A DNA stretch of 64,000 nt from Chitinophagaceae bacterium. Lineage in GTDB: Bacteria > Bacteroidota > Bacteroidia > Chitinophagales > UBA10324. Position 1 is the first letter of the stretch; each line of letters starts with the position of its first letter. The translations under genes were made by a program, and so were the position numbers. The notes under the pieces are model-generated. The model did no database searches and was not told where the DNA came from. It saw only the letters and a program-made list of their open reading frames with translations. The DNA is taken from positions 2,317,095-2,381,094 of the forward strand of contig JADKFU010000005.1 in the NCBI GenBank assembly GCA_016717285.1. Reading direction: 5' to 3'. This document shows, one piece after another, positions 27,079-36,633 of the stretch.

Positions 27079-27615
27079 TCACTTTATCGCTTCCAGTCCT
27101 ATCGAACGGTCACTGGCATCCTTTTTCCCCAGCACCACTGCGCCGGTCATTGCCACTAAAAACAAAATAGAAGCAACTTCAAATGGCATTTGATACTTGG
27201 AATACAGGATGAAGCCAAGCACTTTTATGGAACCAATGCGTTGATCTGCAATAGCTGCTTCCTGTTGCACCTGCAGACTGGCATCTTTTAATGCTGCAAC
27301 AAGCAACAGTAATAAGAGGCCACCGGTAACACCTGCACTGATCTTAAACATAGCCGAGCGCTTCTGCTCTGCGATGCTATCGAGATTCATCATCATCAAC
27401 ACATAGAGAAACAATACCATAATGGCACCTGCGTACACAATCACATTTACCATTCCCACGAAAGTGGCATCCAGCATGAAAATGTAATTGGCCGAAATGC
27501 AAAAAAAAGTGAGCACCAGGTACAACACACTGTGTATCGGATTCTTTGAAACCACCACCATGATGGCAAAAAAGATGGTGACAAATGCTATGAAATAAAA
27601 AGCTGAAGTGAGCAT
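27079..27615 (-). CDS. nuoJ: NADH-quinone oxidoreductase subunit J
   Basis: 178 residues with five hydrophobic segments. Family motifs include NPIHSVLYLVLTFFCISANY, FVGMVNVIVYAGAIMVLFLY and VLMMMNLD, the pi-bulge helix region of subunit J/ND6. It forms part of the membrane arm next to NuoK and NuoH. 55 bp downstream of nuoI. Confidence 0.93.
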   Translation of the reverse strand: MLTSAFYFIAFVTIFFAIMVVVSKNPIHSVLYLVLTFFCISANYIFMLDATFVGMVNVIVYAGAIMVLFLYVLMMMNLDSIAEQKRSAMFKISAGVTGGLLLLLLVAALKDASLQVQQEAAIADQRIGSIKVLGFILYSKYQMPFEVASILFLVAMTGAVVLGKKDASDRSIGLEAIK

Positions 27616-27670
27616 TGCAAACTATTGTTACTGTTTGAAGAATTACCGCTTACCGGATTTTCAATTCAGG

Positions 27671-28204
27671 CTATGCGTCCTTTAAAGTGGTTATCGGTGG
27701 CACAATTTCATTTCTTTTAAAGCCTTCTACCAACCTGTCTTTTGCATAAATGAAATCATTGCGGTTAAAGCTTGCAGGCGCAAAAGTGGTTTCTAAAAAA
27801 ATGGCTTCTTTAGGACAAGCATCTTCACAAAATCCGCAGAAGATACAGCGCAGCATGTTGATCTCATATTTCACTGCATACTTTTCTTCCCGGTACAAAC
27901 GCTCCTCACCGGCTTTCCGCTCGCCCGCCTCCATAGTAATCGCTTCCGCGGGGCAAGCCACTGCGCATAAACCACAGGCAGTGCATCGCTCAGCACCATT
28001 TTCATCACGCCGCAATACATGCAGTCCGCGGAATACTGCGGGCACTGCACGTTTGGTCTCAGGATATTGTATAGTTGCCTTTCGCTTGAAAAAATGTCGC
28101 AGTGTAATGCCCATGCCCTGGAAAATAGCAGGCAGGTACATCCTTTCCACCATCGTCATTTTCTTCTGTTCCAGAATTTTTCTTCTATTACTAACTGCTT
28201 GCAT
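27671..28204 (-). CDS. nuoI: NADH-quinone oxidoreductase subunit I (two 4Fe-4S clusters)
   Basis: 177 residues. Two ferredoxin motifs, C74-x2-C77-x2-C80-x3-C84-P and C120-x2-C123-x2-C126-x3-C130-P, bind clusters N6a and N6b, which pass electrons from NuoG to NuoB. The N-terminal helix region (LPAIFQGMGITLRHFF) docks on the membrane arm. Length matches the family. Confidence 0.95.
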   Translation of the reverse strand: MQAVSNRRKILEQKKMTMVERMYLPAIFQGMGITLRHFFKRKATIQYPETKRAVPAVFRGLHVLRRDENGAERCTACGLCAVACPAEAITMEAGERKAGEERLYREEKYAVKYEINMLRCIFCGFCEDACPKEAIFLETTFAPASFNRNDFIYAKDRLVEGFKRNEIVPPITTLKDA

Positions 28205-28263
28205 GGTTCATTTTTTCAATTAGAATTCCTGTGCTCATTTTGGACCTGAAGTATATTTCAAAA

Positions 28264-29301
28264 TTAATTCCTGAAAAGCAGTAGTCCGACTGCTGTTGCC
28301 AGCACATTAAAAATTGCCAGGGGAATCAATCCCTTCCAGCCAAGATTCATCAACTGATCATAACGGAACCGCGGAATGGTCCAGCGAACCCACATGAAAA
28401 AGAAAATGAAGAAAAATATTTTCGCGAAGAAGAAAGCAAGCCCGATAATAGTGACCAAATTCTGGGAACCCGTTGCCTGCAGCAAATTATCCATAAAAGG
28501 AAAATTGTAACCTCCGAAATACAACGTAGCCATGATAGCACCGGAAATGAACATGTTGATGTATTCAGAAAATAAGTAGAACCCCAGTTTCATGGAACTG
28601 TATTCCGTATGATATCCTCCTACCAATTCTGTTTCGCATTCCGGTAAATCAAATGGTGTACGATTAGTTTCGGCAAAAGCACAGATCAGGAAAATTAAAA
28701 ATCCCAACGGCTGATAAATAATATTCCAATGCATTCCATGCTGCTGTGTTACAATATCACGCAGACTCATGGTACCGGAAACAAGCAGCAGCGCGACAAT
28801 GGAAAGTCCCATGCTTAATTCATAGCTGATAATTTGTGAAGAAGCCCGAATGGCTCCCATCAATGAAAATTTATTATTGGAAGCCCAGCCACCAATCATG
28901 ATTCCATACACGCCAACTGATACAACTGCAAACACATATAAAATTCCAATGTCCAGGTCAACGATCTGCAACTGAACGTCTGTTCCAAAAACGGTGAGTG
29001 TAGCTCCCCAGGGAACAACAATTCCTGTCATCAATGCACACATGATCGCAATACAAGGACCGAGAACAAAAAGGAATTTGTTGGAAGCAACAGGAATCAC
29101 CTCTTCCTTCATGAAAAATTTCAATCCATCAGCAAGCGGTTGAAAAATTCCGCCTGGCCCTGCCCTGTTCGGACCAATACGATCCTGCATAAATGCCGCC
29201 ACCTTGCGTTCCGCAAAAGTGGAATACAATGCAACCAACATCGTAACCGCAAACAATGCAAGAATCAAAATCAATGTAGGAAGTAAACCAAGTAACGTCA
29301 T
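28264..29301 (-). CDS. nuoH: NADH-quinone oxidoreductase subunit H
   Basis: 345 residues, eight membrane helices. Hallmarks are AERKVAAFMQDRIGPNRAGP (quinone-site loop), AFAETNRTPFDLPECETELV and GYHTEYSSMKLGFYLFSEY. It anchors the peripheral arm and lines the quinone channel. 105 bp downstream of nuoG. Confidence 0.95.
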   Translation of the reverse strand: MTLLGLLPTLILILALFAVTMLVALYSTFAERKVAAFMQDRIGPNRAGPGGIFQPLADGLKFFMKEEVIPVASNKFLFVLGPCIAIMCALMTGIVVPWGATLTVFGTDVQLQIVDLDIGILYVFAVVSVGVYGIMIGGWASNNKFSLMGAIRASSQIISYELSMGLSIVALLLVSGTMSLRDIVTQQHGMHWNIIYQPLGFLIFLICAFAETNRTPFDLPECETELVGGYHTEYSSMKLGFYLFSEYINMFISGAIMATLYFGGYNFPFMDNLLQATGSQNLVTIIGLAFFFAKIFFFIFFFMWVRWTIPRFRYDQLMNLGWKGLIPLAIFNVLATAVGLLLFRN

Positions 29302-29406
29302 CCGTAAAATTTAACTTATCAAATTCACCTGTGCCATTCAATCCATTATTTTTAATATCCAATTCTTCACCTGCAGTTCATAACATATGAGTTATACTCA
29401 TCTGAT

Positions 29407-30396
29407 CTAAGTCACTCCCTCAAACGAATCCCATTTAGCATTATCTAATTTGGAGTACAACTGCTCCGGCAGCTCCACTGTTTCTTTTGAATATTTATTC
29501 GCTGTTATCACAGACCATTTCTCCACTGCCCGCGGACCTTCCACTACCCAATCCTTCACCTCAAAATGATCCCATCTGCATTCATTGCAAATGAATTCTT
29601 TCACTTCATCGTATTGATCCTTTCTTGCAGTTACGCGATATACTTCTTCGCCACGCATCCACAATACTACTTTACCGGAACATTTCGGGCAATCACGGTG
29701 AGCATCCATTGGATTTAAAAACCAAACACGGTTCCGGAAACGGAAATGACGGTCAGTTAATGCACCCACCGGACAAACATCAATCATATTTCCTGAAAAA
29801 TCATTTTCAACAGCCTTCTGAATGTAAGTTGAAATTTCAGAAGCTTCGCCACGCCATAAGACACCATGCACTCTTTGTTCAGTCAACTGATCAGCTACCT
29901 GCGTGCAACGGTAACACAGGATGCAACGCGTCATGTGCAATTTGATATGCGGACCGATATCAATCGGATCAAATTCCCTGCGATGAAATTCACTGCGTGT
30001 TTTTTGCAAGCCATGTTCAAAGGCAAAGTTCTGCAGTTCACATTCACCTGCCTGGTCACAAATCGGACAATCAAGCGGATGATTCACCAACAGAAATTCT
30101 ACAATGCCACGTCTTGTTTCCAGCACTTCCGGTGAAGTTGAATTCAATACCACCATTCCATCCTGCACGGCTGTACAGCAGGAAGCTACCAGTTTCGGCA
30201 TCGGTCGTGGATCTTTGGTTGAACCTTGCGCCACTTTCACCAAACAAGCACGGCATTTTCCACCGCTGCCTTTAAGCGAAGTATAATAACACATTGCAGG
30301 AGGAACCACCTCACCACCAATCTTGCGCGCCGCATTCATGATGGTGGTTCCTTCTTCTACTTCGATTTCTATGTTGTCTATCGTTACTTTGATCAT
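29407..30396 (-). CDS. nuoG: NADH-quinone oxidoreductase subunit G, short form
   Basis: 329 residues, far shorter than E. coli-type NuoG (about 900). It has the [2Fe-2S] N1b ligands C36, C48, C51 and C73 or C74; the N5 motif H106-x3-C110-x2-C113-x5-C119; and the N4 motif C158-x2-C161-x2-C164 with C208-P. Next come C236-x2-C239 and C270-x2-C273, at the position where the N7 cluster and the molybdopterin-like domain begin in long NuoG. The protein then ends, so that domain is absent. The short form may be normal in this phylum (recollection, not verified). It starts 12 bp after the DUF2442 gene. Confidence 0.92.
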   Translation of the reverse strand: MIKVTIDNIEIEVEEGTTIMNAARKIGGEVVPPAMCYYTSLKGSGGKCRACLVKVAQGSTKDPRPMPKLVASCCTAVQDGMVVLNSTSPEVLETRRGIVEFLLVNHPLDCPICDQAGECELQNFAFEHGLQKTRSEFHRREFDPIDIGPHIKLHMTRCILCYRCTQVADQLTEQRVHGVLWRGEASEISTYIQKAVENDFSGNMIDVCPVGALTDRHFRFRNRVWFLNPMDAHRDCPKCSGKVVLWMRGEEVYRVTARKDQYDEVKEFICNECRWDHFEVKDWVVEGPRAVEKWSVITANKYSKETVELPEQLYSKLDNAKWDSFEGVT

Positions 30397-30408
30397 TATA
30401 TTTTTTTC

Positions 30409-30663
30409 TCAATCAATGATTCTTTCTTGCAAAGAAGGAACAGATCCTCCAGCGCCCTCCCAATAAATCGTTCCGTATTCCTCACTCAATTTCACCTTCC
30501 TGAAAATATCCTTATCCTTTAGTTGATGCACAACAGAATTTGGATTTTTTTCATGCTTTTTGAAAAACACTTCAAAATTAAAAATCCTTACTTCACCAGT
30601 ATTGAATTCAAGAGTTACTTTGAATGGATCAACCTCAATAATTCTCACCACTTGATGTATCAT
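30409..30663 (-). CDS. DUF2442-family small protein
   Basis: 84 residues. Pattern matches DUF2442: a strand pair (DPFKVTLEFNTGEVRIFNFE), a middle KDKDIFRKVKLSEEYGTIYW and a C-terminal segment. Such proteins are usually found with toxin-antitoxin-like DUF4160 partners, but none is present here. It is embedded in the nuo operon between nuoF and nuoG with a 57-bp and a 12-bp gap and is read in the same direction, so it must be cotranscribed. Role unknown. Confidence 0.72.
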   Translation of the reverse strand: MIHQVVRIIEVDPFKVTLEFNTGEVRIFNFEVFFKKHEKNPNSVVHQLKDKDIFRKVKLSEEYGTIYWEGAGGSVPSLQERIID

Positions 30664-30720
30664 AACTGATTACTTTAATGGTTCAATTTTTTTCCAACCG
30701 CTCCTGCGATCAGCTCCATT

Positions 30721-32073
30721 CTAATCCTGCAACGAACTGGAAGCAACAGCTGATTCTGCCAGCCCATAATTTCTCACCAAACACTCTTTCGGTTCCCTCA
30801 CATGCCATTCAAACTCATCCCTGAAATGACGAATGGCAGCAGCTACCGGCCACGCTGCCGCATCACCTAAAGGGCAAATTGTATTGCCTTCAATCTTTCT
30901 CTGTACATCCCACAGCAAATCAATATCCGTCATCTTACCATGGCCGTTTTCTATGTTGTGAAGAATGCGTTCCATCCAACCTGTTCCTTCTCTGCAAGGT
31001 GAACATTGTCCGCAACTCTCATGATGATAAAATCGCGTGAAGTTCCAGGTGTTGCGAACGATGCACTGATCTTCATCATACACAATAAAACCACCGGAAC
31101 CTAACATCGTACCCGTGAGAAAACCACCATCAGACAACGACTCATAACTCATGAGCCGTGGTTCTCCATTGGTAGTTTTTAATATTAATCCGGAAGGAAG
31201 AATCGGAACCGATGAACCACCGGCCACCACAGCTTTCATTCTCTTGCCGTCTTTTATACCTCCGCAAAAAGTTGGAGAAAAAATAAATTCTTCCACCGGC
31301 AAGCCGAGTTCAATTTCAAAAACACCCGGATTATTAATATTGCCACAGGCAGAAATTAGTTTTGTTCCTGCACTTTTTGGTGTTCCTATTTTAGCATATT
31401 CATCACCACTGTTATTAATGATCCATGGAACAGTTGCAATGCTTTCTACATTATTAACAACTGTTGGATTATTATACAAACCACTTACAGCCGGAAAGGG
31501 TGGTTTGATCCTGGGGTTACCGCGCTTGCCTTCCAACGATTCAATCAATGCGGTCTCTTCACCGCAGATATAGGCGCCTGCCCCGGTTTGCACCACGATT
31601 TCTAAATTGTAACCGGTTCCTAAAATATTCCTGCCGACCAGTCCGGCTGCTTTTGCTTCAGCAATCGCTTTTTCTAAAATTTTAATGATCCATCTGAACT
31701 CACCACGAATATAGATGAAGGAAAGATTTGCTTCAAGCGCAAAACTGGAAGTCACGATCCCTTCAATTAGCAAGTGCGGAAGCTTTTCCATCAGGAACCT
31801 GTCCTTGAAAGTTCCCGGTTCACTTTCATCAGCATTTACAACAAGGTATCGCGGGCGACCAGATTTCTTATCAATGAAACTCCACTTCAATCCTGTTGGA
31901 AATCCTGCTCCACCTCTTCCACGCAATCCTGATTTCTTTACTTCTTCCACCACATCATTCGGTGCCATTTTCAGCGCCTTTTCTACGGAAGCATAACCAC
32001 CATTGGCACGATACACCGCAAATGTTTCGATACCGGCGATTTCTAATTTGTCTAATAATAATTTCCGACTCAT
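30721..32073 (-). CDS. nuoF: NADH-quinone oxidoreductase subunit F (NADH and FMN binding)
   Basis: 450 residues. GRGGAGFPTGLKW (52-64) is the NADH/FMN site, GAGAYICGEETALIESLEG (164-182) the FMN-binding loop, and C354-x2-C357-x2-C360 with C400 the N3 4Fe-4S cluster. It is the electron entry point of complex I. It follows nuoE by 105 bp. Confidence 0.96.
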   Translation of the reverse strand: MSRKLLLDKLEIAGIETFAVYRANGGYASVEKALKMAPNDVVEEVKKSGLRGRGGAGFPTGLKWSFIDKKSGRPRYLVVNADESEPGTFKDRFLMEKLPHLLIEGIVTSSFALEANLSFIYIRGEFRWIIKILEKAIAEAKAAGLVGRNILGTGYNLEIVVQTGAGAYICGEETALIESLEGKRGNPRIKPPFPAVSGLYNNPTVVNNVESIATVPWIINNSGDEYAKIGTPKSAGTKLISACGNINNPGVFEIELGLPVEEFIFSPTFCGGIKDGKRMKAVVAGGSSVPILPSGLILKTTNGEPRLMSYESLSDGGFLTGTMLGSGGFIVYDEDQCIVRNTWNFTRFYHHESCGQCSPCREGTGWMERILHNIENGHGKMTDIDLLWDVQRKIEGNTICPLGDAAAWPVAAAIRHFRDEFEWHVREPKECLVRNYGLAESAVASSSLQD

Positions 32074-32159
32074 TTCCTGCGCTTACTTTTTTCTAATTTT
32101 TATTCCTGTTTCCCAAATTATCTCTTCAAATTCATCCGAACCTTCATTTACTTTTTTCT

Positions 32160-32180
32160 CACTACTCACTACTCACTACT
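32160..32180. repeat. Heptad repeat CACTACT x3 at the nuoE stop
   Basis: Three exact 7-nt units. The nuoE stop codon (TAG, plus-strand CTA 32179-32181) lies within the end of the array, so the repeat directly abuts coding sequence. Confidence 0.85.
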
Positions 32181-32706
32181 AATTATTCACCTGCGCCCGC
32201 TTCCTCAACTCACCCAACAACTGATCAACCTTTTCCTCTGTGTCCAAAAACTCATGATAGTGTTCGCCACATTGCAGCATGGGTGCGTAACCGCATGCAG
32301 CTAAACATTCCACCGTCTTCAGTGTAAACAATCCGTCAGAAGTTGTTTCTCCTTTTTTGATATTCAGCTTTTGTTCCAATTGGCTCACTAATTTTTCAGC
32401 ACCGCGAATCATGCAAGGTCCGGTCTGGCAAACTTCAAGCAGAAATCTTCCAACCGGCTTCATGTTATACATCGAATAAAATGTGGCCACCTCATAAACT
32501 TCAATCGGTTGTATATGAAGAAGCCGTCCCACATAATCCATTGCTTCCACACTCAGCCAGCCGCCAAACTCATCCTGCGCAAGGTGAAGTAATGGAAGCA
32601 ATGCGGACTTTTGTTTTCCTTCGGGATAACGGTTAATGATTTCAGTTACCTTTTGCAAAGTGGCCTCAGAAAATTCAACCTTTTGTCCTGTTCGAATAGC
32701 AAGCAT
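32179..32706 (-). CDS. nuoE: NADH-quinone oxidoreductase subunit E (2Fe-2S)
   Basis: 175 residues, thioredoxin-like fold. The N1a cluster ligands are C93-x4-C98 and C134-x3-C138 (CQTGPC and CLAACG). The N-terminal helical part (ALLPLLHLAQDEFGGW) is typical. Together with NuoF and NuoG it forms the NADH dehydrogenase module. Confidence 0.95.
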   Translation of the reverse strand: MLAIRTGQKVEFSEATLQKVTEIINRYPEGKQKSALLPLLHLAQDEFGGWLSVEAMDYVGRLLHIQPIEVYEVATFYSMYNMKPVGRFLLEVCQTGPCMIRGAEKLVSQLEQKLNIKKGETTSDGLFTLKTVECLAACGYAPMLQCGEHYHEFLDTEEKVDQLLGELRKRAQVNN

Positions 32707-32761
32707 AAATTGTATCGTTCCTGAAAAATTATTTTCAAAAAAATTTGAAATGCATCAAGTA

Positions 32762-33985
32762 TCAGGCATCCAGTTCACCGGCAATCACATTCAGACTGCT
32801 CAAAGTAACGATAGCGTCTGAAATCAAAGAACCTTTCACCATTTCAGTATACGCCTGATAGTAAATGAAACACGGCCTGCGAAAGTGCAAACGGTAAGGC
32901 GCCCGTCCTCCGTCACTGATCAGGTAAAATCCCAATTCACCATTTCCTCCTTCCACTGCCTGGTACACTTCTCCTTTGGGCGCATCAATCTCTCCCATCA
33001 CAATTTTGAAATGATAAATCAACGCTTCCATATTGTTGTACACTTCATCTTTCGGAGGAAGATAGTACGCAGGTACATCGGCATGAAAAGATGTTTTGTC
33101 TGCCAGTTGATCCAGCTTTTGCATCGCTTGTTTTACAATGCTCAATGATTGCCACATTTCTTCTTCTCTTACCAGGAAACGATCATGCGTATCACCTTTT
33201 GTTCCTACAGGAATGATAAAATCGAAATCTTCATAAGAAGAATAAGGATCCAAAGCACGCACATCATAATCAACTCCTGCTGCCCGCAGATTCGGACCTG
33301 TAAATCCATAGTTCATCGCACGTTCGGCGGTAATAGGTCCGGCGCCAACAGTGCGCTCAATAAAAATTCTGTTGCGCATCACCATGTTTTCGAATTCCTT
33401 CAACACCTTTGGAAACTCTGCAACAAATTTTTCCAGCTTGCGAAATGCGATATCATTGAAGTCGCGTTCGAGGCCACCTACCCGCCCGATGTTAGTGGTT
33501 AACCTGCTGCCGCAAACTTCCTCCCATATCTCATAAATTTTTTCCCGCTGCTGCATGCAATACAGAAAACCGGTATAAGCTCCTGTATCAACCACCAGGA
33601 TGGAATTGCAAATAAGGTGGTCGGCAATGCGCGCCAGCTCCATAATGATCACGCGCAGGTAATCAACGCGTTTTGGAATTTTGACACCCAGCAATTTTTC
33701 CACCGTAAGATGCCAACCCATGTTGTTGATCGGTGATGAACAATAATTCAAACGGTCTGTAAGCGGTGTGATCTGGTAAAACGGACGGTGCTCCGCAATT
33801 TTTTCAAATGCACGGTGGATGTAACCGATGGTTGATACTCCGCTAACAATCCGCTCTCCGTCGATCTCTACAATATTTTGAAAAACGCCATGCGTAGCAG
33901 GATGGGTCGGGCCGAGATTGAGCGTCATCGTCTCCTTCTCCAATTCCTGATCAGCAAGTTTTATATGTTGGTTGTTGGTGAGCAT
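32762..33985 (-). CDS. nuoD: NADH-quinone oxidoreductase subunit D
   Basis: 407 residues. Related to the large subunit of NiFe hydrogenases but without the metal ligands. Quinone-site motifs: NLGPTHPATHGVFQNIVEID near the N-terminus, GYIHRAFEKIAEHR, and the C-terminal PYRLHFRRPCF. Not fused to NuoC. Confidence 0.95.
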   Translation of the reverse strand: MLTNNQHIKLADQELEKETMTLNLGPTHPATHGVFQNIVEIDGERIVSGVSTIGYIHRAFEKIAEHRPFYQITPLTDRLNYCSSPINNMGWHLTVEKLLGVKIPKRVDYLRVIIMELARIADHLICNSILVVDTGAYTGFLYCMQQREKIYEIWEEVCGSRLTTNIGRVGGLERDFNDIAFRKLEKFVAEFPKVLKEFENMVMRNRIFIERTVGAGPITAERAMNYGFTGPNLRAAGVDYDVRALDPYSSYEDFDFIIPVGTKGDTHDRFLVREEEMWQSLSIVKQAMQKLDQLADKTSFHADVPAYYLPPKDEVYNNMEALIYHFKIVMGEIDAPKGEVYQAVEGGNGELGFYLISDGGRAPYRLHFRRPCFIYYQAYTEMVKGSLISDAIVTLSSLNVIAGELDA

Positions 33986-34064
33986 TTATCTTTTATGTTG
34001 AAAAAATAAGGAACGCATGTTTTAATTACTGATCACTTCCATCTGAAGTAAAAAATGTGATCAC

Positions 34065-34595
34065 TTAGTTGTCATTTAAAATTAATTTCGGATCCCTTCC
34101 AAACATTTCATCATTCTTATCCCTTCTTGTATTGTCTTCCAATGGATATTCTTTTCTCATAGGGAAAATCGTCATTTCATCTACGTTCAGTATCCTTTTC
34201 AGATTCGGATGCCCGTCAAACAAAATCCCATAAAAATCATACGTCTCCCGCTCCATCCAGTTGGCTGATTCAAATACAGCAGTTGCGGAAGGAATGTGCG
34301 GAGGATCGCCGGTAATCGCCACTTTAATTCTCAACCGGATATTATTAGTAAAACTGTGCAGGTGATACACTACTTCAAACTTTGCCGAACGATGCGGATA
34401 ATGCACACCACAGAGATCCGTAAGAAAAGTGAAAGCCAGTGTTTCATCATTGTGCAAAAATTCCAATACAGGAATAATTTTATCACAGGAACAATTCATG
34501 GTCAACAAACCATAGGGTTCATCCGGCGCTGTAACAGCATCACCAAACTGCGTTGTTAACTTTTGAATGATCAAACCAGCATCAATATTCGACAT
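34065..34595 (-). CDS. nuoC: NADH-quinone oxidoreductase subunit C
   Basis: 176 residues with the NuoC/30-kDa signature WMERETYDFYGILFDGHPNL and KRILNVDEMTIFPMRKEYPL near the C-terminus. Stand-alone, not fused to NuoD; 79 bp separate them. Confidence 0.95.
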   Translation of the reverse strand: MSNIDAGLIIQKLTTQFGDAVTAPDEPYGLLTMNCSCDKIIPVLEFLHNDETLAFTFLTDLCGVHYPHRSAKFEVVYHLHSFTNNIRLRIKVAITGDPPHIPSATAVFESANWMERETYDFYGILFDGHPNLKRILNVDEMTIFPMRKEYPLEDNTRRDKNDEMFGRDPKLILNDN

Positions 34596-34645
34596 GGGAA
34601 TTAAAAATTAAGACTTAAGAATTAGGAATTAATCGCCTTTCATTT

Positions 34646-34693
34646 ACTAACGACTAAAGACTAACGACTAACTACTCACTACTCACTACTCAC
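34646..34693. repeat. Heptad repeat downstream of nuoB
   Basis: Successive 7-nt units ACTAACG, ACTAAAG, ACTAACG, ACTAACT, then ACTCACT twice and ACTCAC. The unit changes stepwise while the phase holds. The array runs straight into the nuoB stop codon (plus-strand TCA at 34690-34692). Confidence 0.85.
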
Positions 34694-35265
34694 TTCCCCA
34701 CCACTTCAATCCCATACGACTTCAACAGCGCCTGGTACTCCGGAGAATTTCTTCTTCCTAATGATTCATTTTGAACGAGGTCCTGAATTCTCATCAACCC
34801 ATCGATGATCTGTTCAGGTCGTGGAGGACAACCTGGTACATACACATCAACAGGGATAATCTGATCAATGCCCTGTAGTACAGAATAAGTATCGAAAATG
34901 CCGCCACTGCATGCACAGGCACCTACTGAAATCACCCATCGCGGTTCAGCCATTTGTTCATACACCTGTTTCAAAATAGGTCCCATTTTTTTTGCGATGG
35001 TTCCCATCACCATCAGCAAATCTGCCTGTCGCGGAGAAAAGCTTACCCGCTCTGCACCAAATCTTGCAAAGTCGTAATGTGAAGCCATGGTGGACATAAA
35101 CTCAATACCGCAACAAGAAGTGGCAAATGGCAATGGCCAGATGGAATTCTTTCTTGCAAGCCCCACCACTTTTTCCAGGCTGGTGGCAAAAAAACCGGCA
35201 CCGGTTATTCCTTCAGGAGCTTCCGCTACTGATATCTTTCTATTTGCATCAATCACCGTATCCAT
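34690..35265 (-). CDS. nuoB: NADH-quinone oxidoreductase subunit B (cluster N2)
   Basis: 191 residues. C51-C52, C117 and C146 (FATSCCGIEFMS, SVGACACSGG, VPGCPPRPEQ) bind the terminal cluster N2, which reduces quinone. The order nuoA-nuoB-nuoC is conventional. Confidence 0.96.
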   Translation of the reverse strand: MDTVIDANRKISVAEAPEGITGAGFFATSLEKVVGLARKNSIWPLPFATSCCGIEFMSTMASHYDFARFGAERVSFSPRQADLLMVMGTIAKKMGPILKQVYEQMAEPRWVISVGACACSGGIFDTYSVLQGIDQIIPVDVYVPGCPPRPEQIIDGLMRIQDLVQNESLGRRNSPEYQALLKSYGIEVVGK

Positions 35266-35419
35266 AGTCCGTTCTTATCAGTGCTTTATACATGAGTTGA
35301 TTTCAAAGGTTAATTTCCAGCTTAAAATGAATTTCCTCTTAAAACTTACATCAAACAACTTCATTCCCATTCTGGTTCTGTATTAAACTTTGCGTTTTTA
35401 TTTTCTATCTATATCACGG

Positions 35420-35818
35420 TTATTCCCAATCGAGTGCACCTGATCTTACGATGTAAATAAATCCTGCCAAGAGCAATCCAATGAACAATCCCATGGTCAA
35501 TAAACCATTCCAACCCAATTCGCTAAAGTTCACCGCCCAGGGATAGAGGAACACAATTTCCACATCAAACAAAACAAAGAGAATGGCAGTCAGGAAATAC
35601 TTAATGGCAAAAGGCTGCCTTGCATTTCCTACTGATTTTATGCCGCTTTCAAATGCCTGCAGCTTTTTCCTGGTTCGAAGTTTTGGTCCTAACAGGTGAG
35701 TTACAATCATCGTGGTTCCGACAAACCCTGCAGCAAAAATAAATTGAATCACTATCGGAAAATAACTGATAGAAGTTGAATTTGCTGTTTGCGTAGTAGC
35801 CTGCAAAAGTATCATCAC
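35420..35818 (-). CDS. nuoA: NADH-quinone oxidoreductase subunit A
   Basis: 132 residues with three membrane helices; FESGIKSVGNARQPFAIKYF and FVLFDVEIVFLYPWAV are the subunit A/ND3 signatures. First gene of the nuo operon. It begins in a 185-bp gap that separates it from the divergently read DoxX-like gene, where the operon promoter must lie. 154 bp to nuoB. Confidence 0.95.
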   Translation of the reverse strand: MMILLQATTQTANSTSISYFPIVIQFIFAAGFVGTTMIVTHLLGPKLRTRKKLQAFESGIKSVGNARQPFAIKYFLTAILFVLFDVEIVFLYPWAVNFSELGWNGLLTMGLFIGLLLAGFIYIVRSGALDWE

Positions 35819-36003
35819 CGGAAGGGTTTATTACCTTATTTCGAAGGCTCACAAAGGAACGAACGAAATGCGAGATAAGCAAATAGCTATTGCACCTAAA
35901 CATCAGCTGCCACGAGAGGAAAGTTACGGACGATGTACCTGAAAAAAGGAAACTGCATACATAAAAGATTAATGCATCATATCCTGAAGTACTATTTTGT
36001 GTT

Positions 36004-36597
36004 ATGCAAAAAATTTTGTCAAACAGGTATTGGAAATTAATAGTCGTGAGTTCCAGGATTTTCCTTGGACTACTGTTTTTTACCGGCGGATTATCGAAAC
36101 TGATTCCCTTCCCAAATCTGATGGGCCCTGTTTGGCTGGAAAGTGAACTTGCTAAATATGGATTGGAATTGTTTGCCCGTTTCATAGCGTATATTCAGCT
36201 CATAACCGGCATATTGTTGCTTACGGGGAGGTTTCAATTGTTAGGCGCCCTCGTGTTGTTTCCCATGTTGCTCAACATACTTGCCATCACGATATCGTTG
36301 CAGTGGAGAGGCACTCCTTATGTGGTGTGTTTCTTTTTAATCCAAAACATTGTGCTGTTGATCGACGATTATCCACGCTTGCTATCACTCATTACTGACG
36401 ATATGGCTTCTGTACATCAGCTTAATTTCAAACGCCGGAATAGAAAAGCTGACGAGCTGCTGGTATTGGGAAGCATGATTCTGCTCGTAGGCGTAACTTG
36501 TTACGATAACAGTCATAGCATAGCATGGACAATGATTGTCTTCGGCACTGGTGTATTAATAATAGCTGCTTGTTATGAGTTTATTTTCAGAAAATAA
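36004..36597 (+). CDS. DoxX/MauE-like membrane protein
   Basis: A 197-residue integral membrane protein with four main helices; SRIFLGLLFFTGGLSKLIPF near the N-terminus and YIQLITGILLLTGRFQLLGA in the middle are typical of DoxX-like proteins. Two more hydrophobic segments at the C-terminus (about 150-192) extend it. Such proteins are often linked to redox or quinone chemistry, but the precise role here is unknown. It is divergent from nuoA and converges on the APC permease gene. Confidence 0.75.
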   Translation: MQKILSNRYWKLIVVSSRIFLGLLFFTGGLSKLIPFPNLMGPVWLESELAKYGLELFARFIAYIQLITGILLLTGRFQLLGALVLFPMLLNILAITISLQWRGTPYVVCFFLIQNIVLLIDDYPRLLSLITDDMASVHQLNFKRRNRKADELLVLGSMILLVGVTCYDNSHSIAWTMIVFGTGVLIIAACYEFIFRK

Positions 36598-36633
36598 AAC
36601 AGGCTTTTATTTTTGAGTAACCAGCCTTCCACC

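Noticed and set aside
35649..36185. Open frame of 178 codons on the minus strand over nuoA and the DoxX-like gene
   Set aside because: It overlaps two well-supported genes and has the serine/cysteine-rich look of a shadow frame.
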